NCBI RefSeq assembly: GCF_009389715.1
Contig: NW_024068013.1
Location: 235,900-299,899, forward strand
Length of the DNA: 64,000 nt
Origin: Phoenix dactylifera
Taxonomy: Eukaryota; Streptophyta; Magnoliopsida; Arecales; Arecaceae
Reading direction: 5' to 3'
The notes beneath the pieces were generated by a model that saw only the letters and a list, made by a program, of their open reading frames with translations, ran no database searches and was not told the DNA's origin. This document shows positions 59,168-64,000 of this stretch, piece by piece; positions within the stretch are counted from its first letter, which is position 1; every line of letters starts with the position of its first letter. The position numbers were made by a program, and so were the translations under genes.

Positions 59168-59646
59168 GTCGACCCCAAGGTTGATTGGGTCGACCCCGGC
59201 ACATCAAGAAAGCATTTGGCACACTTCTGCAAAAATGACATAGATGAACAGTAAGTTGGGTCGACCCAAGGAAAGCATGAGTCGACCCAAACCTCAAGCC
59301 TTTCAAAGACTCAGGAAAATGGTTCTCTGAAAATACTGAGAGGGTCGACCCAAGATGAAGTTGAGTCGACCCAAGCTTGAGTCGACCCAAACACTGAGAG
59401 GGTCGACCCAAAGACAATGATAGAATACATGACAGAAAAGGTTCTCTGGAAATCCTGAGAGGGTCGACCCAAGAAGAAGTTGAGTCGACCCAACTGAACC
59501 TTGAGTCGACCCAAAGAAATGTTAAGTCGACCCAAGTGAAGGAAGGCTGAATTGCAAGTTTCTGTAGTTCTGAGAGGGTCGACCCAAGAAAAGGTTGAGT
59601 CGACCCAAGTGAAAGTTGGGTCGACCCAAGGACAGGTTGAGCCGAC
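59168..59646. repeat. GTCGAC palindrome array on a 21-bp pitch
   Basis: GTCGAC occurs at 59168, 59189, 59260, 59281, 59344, 59365, 59381, 59402, 59463, 59484, 59505, 59526, 59578, 59599 and 59620, with a GCCGAC variant at 59641. Within clusters the start-to-start distance is 21 bp except one of 16. Clusters are separated by 52-71 bp. Nearly all copies extend to GTCGACCC, and several to the 10-bp palindrome GGGTCGACCC. Confidence 0.97.
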
Positions 59647-59767
59647 CCAAACACGGGCAGAAGCATAACGGCTAGTTCTGCAGAAGTACTTTTTGTCCTT
59701 CCAACAGTGAGTAACGGCTAGTTTTTGAATTCTAACCATTGGGGCTTGTCCAATGGATGAAGGAAAC

Positions 59768-59776
59768 TATTTAAAG
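59768..59776 (+). promoter_or_regulatory. LTR TATA box candidate
   Basis: TATTTAAAG lies 120 bp downstream of the palindrome array, with CCAAT at about 59749-59753 just upstream. Transcription would start near 59800 and include the hairpin array. Confidence 0.6.
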
Positions 59777-60085
59777 TGGCACTATTCATCAGAGAGAACA
59801 TCCTTTTGCAAAATATCAAATAGTACACACGAAAGACAAAGTGTCCTAATCTTCTTCATCCAAGTGCTTCATTCAAGAGTCAAAATAAAGTGGTTGAGTA
59901 GATTCCAAGAGTCATTAAGAGCTCCATCCACCCTTGAAGAGTGAAGCATTCTTGACAAAAAAGAGAGAAGTCACATCAAGCGATAACTATTCTCTAAACT
60001 CTTCTTTGTAGATTGTATTGTTATATTTGCTCATCTAGGAGCTTAAATCTTCTTACTTTGTTTATTAAACTCATTGGAAAGGTTA

Positions 60086-60278
60086 GTTGGTTAGCCCGCA
60101 AAACCAACGGAATAGGTTGATTGGTGAACCCGTAAAACCAATTGTAAAGGTTCGTTGGTGAGCCTGAAAAACCAACATAGGTTCGTTGGTGAGCCCGTAA
60201 AACCAACATAGGTTTTTGGTGAACCCGGAAAACCAAAGTGTAAAGATTTTTGGATTGTGAGCCCGGAAAACAATCCAA
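60086..60278 (+). repeat. Tandem array of six stem-loops with paired stem changes
   Basis: Each unit is a stem, an 11-base loop and the complementary stem. Stems are GTTGGT/ACCAAC (60086-60108, 60154-60176, 60185-60207), ATTGGT/ACCAAT (60120-60142), TTTGGT/ACCAAA (60215-60237) and TTGGATTGT/ACAATCCAA (60250-60278). Loops are GAGCCCGTAAA or one to three changes from it. Two more hairpins follow: TAATCC/GGATTA (60282-60296) and CCCAAG/CTTGGG (60306-60323). Confidence 0.9.
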
Positions 60279-60487
60279 TTGTAATCCGCGGGATTATAGT
60301 GAATTCCCAAGGAGTCGCTTGGGGAGTGGACGTAGGTGCTTAGGAGAGCACCGAACCACTATACTTCTTGTTGTTTGTATTGTGATTTGTTTAATTCCAC
60401 TAACTCATCAATTAACATAAGTAAGATAGTTAAAATTAAGAGAAACTAATTCACCCCCCCTCTTGGCTTGTCACCTTGGGCAACAAG

Positions 60488-60499
60488 TGGTATTAGAGC
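60488..60499 (+). promoter_or_regulatory. Primer binding site, initiator tRNA-Met type
   Basis: TGGTATTAGAGC begins three bases after the LTR end and differs from the standard TGGTATCAGAGC by one base. Confidence 0.85.
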
Positions 60500-60548
60500 A
60501 AGGTGCTCCAATAGTACTTATTGATCTCACAATCAAGAGTTAAAGATC

Positions 60549-61750
60549 ATGACAATCCAAGTGGGATGTTCTATGAGTGAGGGGCAATCCACAAATAGAC
60601 CTCCTCTATTTAATGGCACAAATTACACATACTGGAAAGCTAGGATGAGAATATTCATTCAAGCTTTAGATTATGAATTATGGCACATTATTACTAGAGG
60701 ACCTCACACACCCACACTTAGTATAGAGGGCACTATCATACCCAAACTAGAAATGGATTGGAATGAAAGTGATAGAAGATTAGCACAGTTAAATGCAAAA
60801 GCAATTAATGTACTTTACTGTTCATTAGATGTAAGTGAATTTAATAGAATATCTACTTGCGTCTCTGCAAAAGAAATTTGGAACAAACTTGAGGTCACTC
60901 ATGAAGGGACTAATCAAGTTAAGGAGTCAAAAATAAACATTAGTACACAAATATGACTTTCTTACACAAATATGAATTGTTTAAAATAGAATCCACTGAG
61001 TCTATAACTGATATGTTTACTCATTTTACTGAAATTATAAATGAGCTTAAGAGTTTAGGAAAGTCTTATACTAACTCTGAATTGGTGCGAAAAATTCTCA
61101 GGTCTCTACCAAGAGTTTGGAAGGCCAAGGTAACTGTAATTCAGGAAACTAAGGACCTCAACACACTGCAGTTAGAGGAACTTCTAGGATCACTCTTGAC
61201 CCATGAGTTGACCATGAGGCAAAATTCAGAAGATGAGGTCAAGAGAAGAAAGCCCATTGCCCTAAAGTCTACCACCCTAAACAACAAACTGAGTCAGAAG
61301 ATTCAGATGATGATGATGAATTTGATGAAGAAGGAATGGCTATGCTTGGAAGAAAATTCAGAAAATTTATGAGAGGTAAGAATAGATTTCATAAAAAGAA
61401 ACCCTTCTTCAAAGGTAGCTCAAGCAAAGAAAAGGGTAAGGACAAAGAAAAGGAAAAAGAAACTCCTATTTGTTATGAGTGTAACAAACCCGGGCATTAT
61501 AAGATAGATTGCCCAGAATTGAAATGGATGGCAAGAAAACTGAAAAAGAAGAACTTCATGGCTGAATGGAGTGAAAGTGAGGAGTCAAGTTCAGAAGAGG
61601 AAGATCATCAAGAGGCGGCCAAATGTGTCATATGGCCAATGACGATGAGGTAGATTCTGAACTTGAATGTGATTTTACTGTTGATGAATTACATGATGCA
61701 TTTTTAGAACTAATGGAAGAACATAAAAAACTAATCAATAAAAATAAAGT
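60549..61750 (+). pseudogene. SIRE-like copia gag, frameshifted
   Basis: Three overlapping frames together make a copia gag. 60549-60956 reads RPPLFNGTNYTYWKARMRIF and AKEIWNKLEVTHEGTNQVKE. 60953-61372 reads LHKYELFKIESTESITDMF and LRSLPRVWKAKVTVIQE. 61336-61653 holds a lysine-rich stretch and the zinc knuckle CYECNKPGHYKIDC. Two frameshifts (near 60950 and 61330) and a third near 61640 disable it. The reading ends at the junction with the inverted LTR (61754), so protease and pol are absent here. Confidence 0.88.
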
Positions 61751-62062
61751 TCTTGTTGCCCAGTAGATACAACCCAAGAGGGGGGGTGAATTGGGTCTTT
61801 TAAAACTTTTATGCTACTTCTAAAACTTTTTGATTAACTATGCTAAGTTGTCTAGATGCACAGTGAAAGTTAAACTTAGCAAGGGTTTGATGTATAGACT
61901 TTGACTTGATTAAATATGCTTGCAACTAAAGGATGTGCGGATAAGAATTAAGCAAGCAATTTATCTAAGTAAGTAAGTGTGTTAGTTAGACAATAACTAG
62001 AGGCATTACAAACACACAGGACATATAGTGGTTCGGTGCACTCCAGCACCTACATCCACTCC

Positions 62063-62379
62063 CCAAGACCTCTTGGAAATTTCACTATAATCCTACCGAT
62101 TACAGCCGGTTGTTTTACAAGCTCACAACCCAACTTGTTGTTTTACGAGCGCACAACGAACTCGGTCGGTTTTTCCAGGCTCACCGACTAGAACCAACCC
62201 CGATTGTTTTCCCGGGCTCACAATCAAACCCTTACACATTGGTTTTACCCTTGGCTCACCAACAAACCTAACACCGTTGGTTTTCCCTTTGGCTCACCAA
62301 CAAACCTTAACACCGTTGGTTTTTCTTTGGCTTACCAACAAACCTTAACCCCTTGATTCAATCCCTTGACTGAATCAAG
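62063..62379 (-). repeat. Hairpin array of the inverted LTR
   Basis: Plus-strand stems are GGTTGT/ACAACC (62108-62130), TTGTTGT/ACAACGA with one wobble (62135-62159), GTCGGT/ACCGAC (62165-62188), GATTGT/ACAATC (62202-62225), TTGGT/ACCAA (62239-62262), GTTGGT/ACCAAC (62276-62301 and 62315-62339) and CTTGATTCA/TGAATCAAG (62352-62379). Loops of 10-14 bases are, on the sense strand, mostly GAGCCNNGNAAA-like. TAATC/GATTA (62088-62102) and CCAAG/CTTGG (62063-62076) correspond to the two closing hairpins of the other LTR. Confidence 0.88.
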
Positions 62380-62729
62380 TTACAAGATATTAAAACAAAG
62401 TATAAGACAAAACAAAGCTTCTTAAACAAGCAAATATGACAATATAAACAAAATAGAGTAAAGAGAAGCCCTCAGCCGAGTTTTGAAGATGGAGGAGCTC
62501 GGCTTCTTCTTTACTTGACCCTCTTCTGATTTGGCACGAGGTAGAGGATCACTGAGGCAGCACACGGATGGAGAGGAAGTTTTGGGATTCTCTTGGATGC
62601 TCTTCTTCTCTCTATTTCACTTTGAATGGCCCTTTTGTGCTTATGGGGGATTTCCCTTGTAATCTCTTTGAGATCACTTCTCTAAATGTTCTCTCCACTT
62701 CCATGAGTTCTCCCCTAGCTCTCTTCTTG

Positions 62730-62739
62730 TTTTTATAGC
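62730..62739 (-). promoter_or_regulatory. LTR TATA box candidate
   Basis: On the minus strand the sequence is AGCTATAAAAAC, about 100 bp downstream of the GTCGAC array and about 350 bp upstream of the hairpin array in the sense direction. Confidence 0.6.
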
Positions 62740-62838
62740 TTTAGATGGCGTGGAAACAAGAATATAGCCGTTAGAGACAAGAAAAAGAGCCGTTGGACAC
62801 AGTCTGCATTTCCTGACAATGTTACTGTTGGGATCGGA

Positions 62839-63598
62839 GTCGACTCGCGCGATCAGGAGTCGACTCGTCTGTTGCAGGAGTCGGCTCGTGTTTTACCGGA
62901 GACGACTCGGCCACTGTTTCAAATTTGAATTAATGTGCTTGCCTCGACTGGGAGTCGACTCGACTTAACCCGGAGTCGACTCGCCAACTTCTGGAGCTGA
63001 CTTGGCAATTCTGGAGTCGGCTCTTCCACTGAAGTCCGTGGATCCAATTTTGAATTTTGTCCACTCGAGTCGACTCGACTGTCCTGGGAGTCGACTCGAA
63101 TCTCAGAGCCCGAACTCCCGATCCTCTGTCTTTTGGCTCGTCCAGTCTTGGAGTCGACTCGAACTTCCTTGGAGTCGACTCGGCTCTCAGTTTCTGAAAG
63201 TTAGTCTTCTGTGTCTTTGACGTGAAGCTGTCTTGGAGTCGACTCGAGCTGTCTGGGAGTCGACTCGAATCTCAGAGGCAGTAACTTGGTTTTCTGTCTG
63301 TTGATGGTCGCGGAGTCTCGGAGTCGACTCGTGCAATGCGGGAGTCGACTCGAATCTCAGAGTCCCAAAAATGCTCTCTGACTTTTTCCTTGTGTTCCGC
63401 TGAGAGTCGACTCTTGCTTTCTTTGGAGTCGACCTACGAACCATCGGAGTCGACTCGCGTTCCACTGGAGTCGACTCGAATCTCAGACCGAAAACTGCTC
63501 TCTGACTTTTCTGCCTGTGACTCCTAGGAGTCGACTCATACTTCTCCGGAGTCGACTCATACTTCTCCGGAGTCGACTCGAATTCCACTGGAGTCGAC
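62839..63598. repeat. GTCGAC palindrome array of the inverted LTR
   Basis: GTCGAC occurs at 62839, 62859, 62954, 62975, 63069, 63090, 63153, 63174, 63238, 63259, 63323, 63344, 63406, 63428, 63449, 63470, 63530, 63551, 63572 and 63593, with one-base variants at 62880, 62901, 62996 and 63016. Within clusters the pitch is 21 bp with a few 20s and one 22. Most copies extend to GGAGTCGACTCG, a palindrome apart from its first base. Spacers often begin AATCTCAGA and contain a CTCTCTGACTTTT block. Confidence 0.97.
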
Positions 63599-63838
63599 TC
63601 GAAGACTGTTCTTTGAATTTTTCTTTTGATTTTACTCCTCCAATTTGAATCTTTGAACTTTAAACTTGGGCCAATAAATTGTAGCTTTCTTCCAACTTGA
63701 GAGCTTTGGAGGCCTTCTATGTTCTTCTAATTGCTATGGTTCCTTGCAAAATAATCTTTCTCCTTGCAACATACACATTAGTATCTATCTTAAGGTTTGT
63801 GATCATCAAAATCAATCTATGAATCAATCTTTGGGTCA

Positions 63839-63850
63839 TAATCCCCTTTT
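63839..63850 (-). promoter_or_regulatory. Polypurine tract
   Basis: On the minus strand AAAAGGGGATTA directly precedes the proposed LTR start TGACCC, preceded by GTTTTGTCATC as in SIRE-type elements. Confidence 0.6.
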
Positions 63851-64000
63851 GATGACAAAACTGGATATATGCAATATAAAGATATTGATTTCTAGAAGAT
63901 AAACATAGCTAAGTTGCATGAAGTGGAAAACAATATTTTAAAAACATACTTCATGAAATGCTTTAGATTTAATCAGCTTAACACAATCAACATATTCAAT
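63851..64000 (-). mobile_element. 3' interior of a SIRE-like element, continues past the edge
   Basis: AT-rich non-coding sequence upstream of the polypurine tract on the minus strand; the coding body would lie to the right of the window. Confidence 0.5.

Larger units (their letters stand above)
59001..60485 (+). repeat. SIRE-like 5' LTR
   Basis: It begins TGTTATTTTGATGATTAACA and ends GGGCAACA. In order it contains a GTCGAC array (59168-59646), two AACGGCTAG motifs (59667 and 59713), a TATA-like TATTTAAAG (59768-59776), six tandem hairpins (60086-60278), two further hairpins (60282-60323) and a C-rich TTCACCCCCCCTCTTGG near the end. The last is typical of SIRE-type LTR ends. Confidence 0.85.
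59001..61753 (+). mobile_element. SIRE-like Ty1/copia element, 5' part
   Basis: The element has a 5' LTR (59001-60485), a PBS and a frameshifted gag, and is cut at 61754 by an inverted SIRE-like LTR. The rest of its pol is not in the window. The flank GATAG at 58996-59000 is one half of a possible target duplication. Confidence 0.8.
61754..63838 (-). repeat. Inverted SIRE-like 3' LTR
   Basis: Read on the minus strand it runs TGACCCAAAGATTG to GGGCAACA. It contains in order the GTCGAC array (63598 down to 62839), two AACGG-containing motifs (62790-62794 and 62768-62772 as CCGTT), a TATA-like CTATAAAAAC (about 62730-62739), a hairpin array (62379 down to 62108), two closing hairpins (62102-62063) and a C-rich TTCACCCCCCCTCTTGGG. 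It therefore shares the plan of the LTR at 59001-60485 in opposite orientation, while being about 600 bp longer and strongly diverged. It is inserted in the gag of that element. Confidence 0.8.

Noticed and set aside
59136..59739. Minus-strand frames encoding repeats of GSTQ- or WVDS-like peptides
   Set aside because: The 21-bp DNA repeat equals seven codons, so any open frame yields a heptapeptide repeat; the region is LTR U3, not a gene.
63187..63588. Minus-strand frame with repeated ESTPEKY-like peptides
   Set aside because: Same cause: 21-bp GTCGAC repeat in LTR U3 read as heptapeptides.
59168..63598. Regularly spaced repeats that could suggest a CRISPR array
   Set aside because: The repeats are short palindromes with variable clusters, no unique equal-length spacers and no cas genes, in plant nuclear DNA inside retrotransposon LTRs.

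Overview
The window looks like nuclear DNA of a flowering plant, most likely a non-grass monocot such as a palm; the species call is an inference and weakly supported. The evidence is two intronless PLS-type pentatricopeptide repeat (PPR) genes, a DUF761 gene, a broken DUF247 gene, and a mass of nested plant-type retrotransposons and DNA transposons. Host genes occupy less than a tenth of the window.

Layout. 1-4.3 kb: AT-rich spacer, a reverse-oriented LTR remnant with minisatellites, and the 3' end of a LINE with a poly(A) tail. 4.4-7.6 kb: two divergent PPR genes whose start codons are 2 bp apart. 7.6-14.9 kb: decayed LTR-retrotransposon sequence, including a gag/protease relic of the Tat/Retand kind, an (AC)n tract and small tandem duplications. 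14.9-33.1 kb: a three-level nest. A CACTA transposon (14867-33051, TSD cct) contains a minus-strand Athila/Tat-like LTR element (14977-28317, TSD gtcgc), and one LTR of that element contains a hAT transposon with an open transposase frame (22689-26048, 8-bp TSD, 7/8 matching). 34.3-34.9 kb: a DUF761 host gene. 37.2-46.6 kb: a Ty3/Gypsy Tekay-like chromovirus with 2.2-kb LTRs and a disabled gag-pol. 48.6-53.3 kb: a decayed minus-strand Ty1/copia element (TSD ctcaa), inserted just upstream of a relic resembling the gypsy-associated Transposase_28 family. 55.0-55.5 kb: a 515-bp non-autonomous CACTA element (TSD cta). 55.7-57.6 kb: a DUF247 pseudogene. 57.8-59.0 kb: a reverse-oriented LTR remnant. 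59.0-64.0 kb: a plus-strand SIRE-like copia element (LTR, PBS, frameshifted gag), cut at 61754 by a minus-strand SIRE-like LTR whose body lies beyond the right edge.

The most unusual signal is in the two SIRE-like LTRs. They lie in opposite orientation and differ greatly in sequence, but share one order of parts: a U3 array of GTCGAC palindromes on a mostly 21-bp pitch, a pair of AACGGCT motifs, a TATA box, then a tandem array of short hairpins whose stems change by paired substitutions while the loop (GAGCCCGTAAA-like) is kept, then two closing hairpins. This suggests a repeated protein-binding platform upstream of the promoter and a selected RNA structure in the leader. Other points for a second look are the abutting PPR start codons, the 36-bp-pitch palindromes at the hAT ends, splice-like signals and TGGGCC clusters in the Tekay LTRs, exon-like fragments in the CACTA element, and a gag-protease-only LTR element with an 834-codon open frame.
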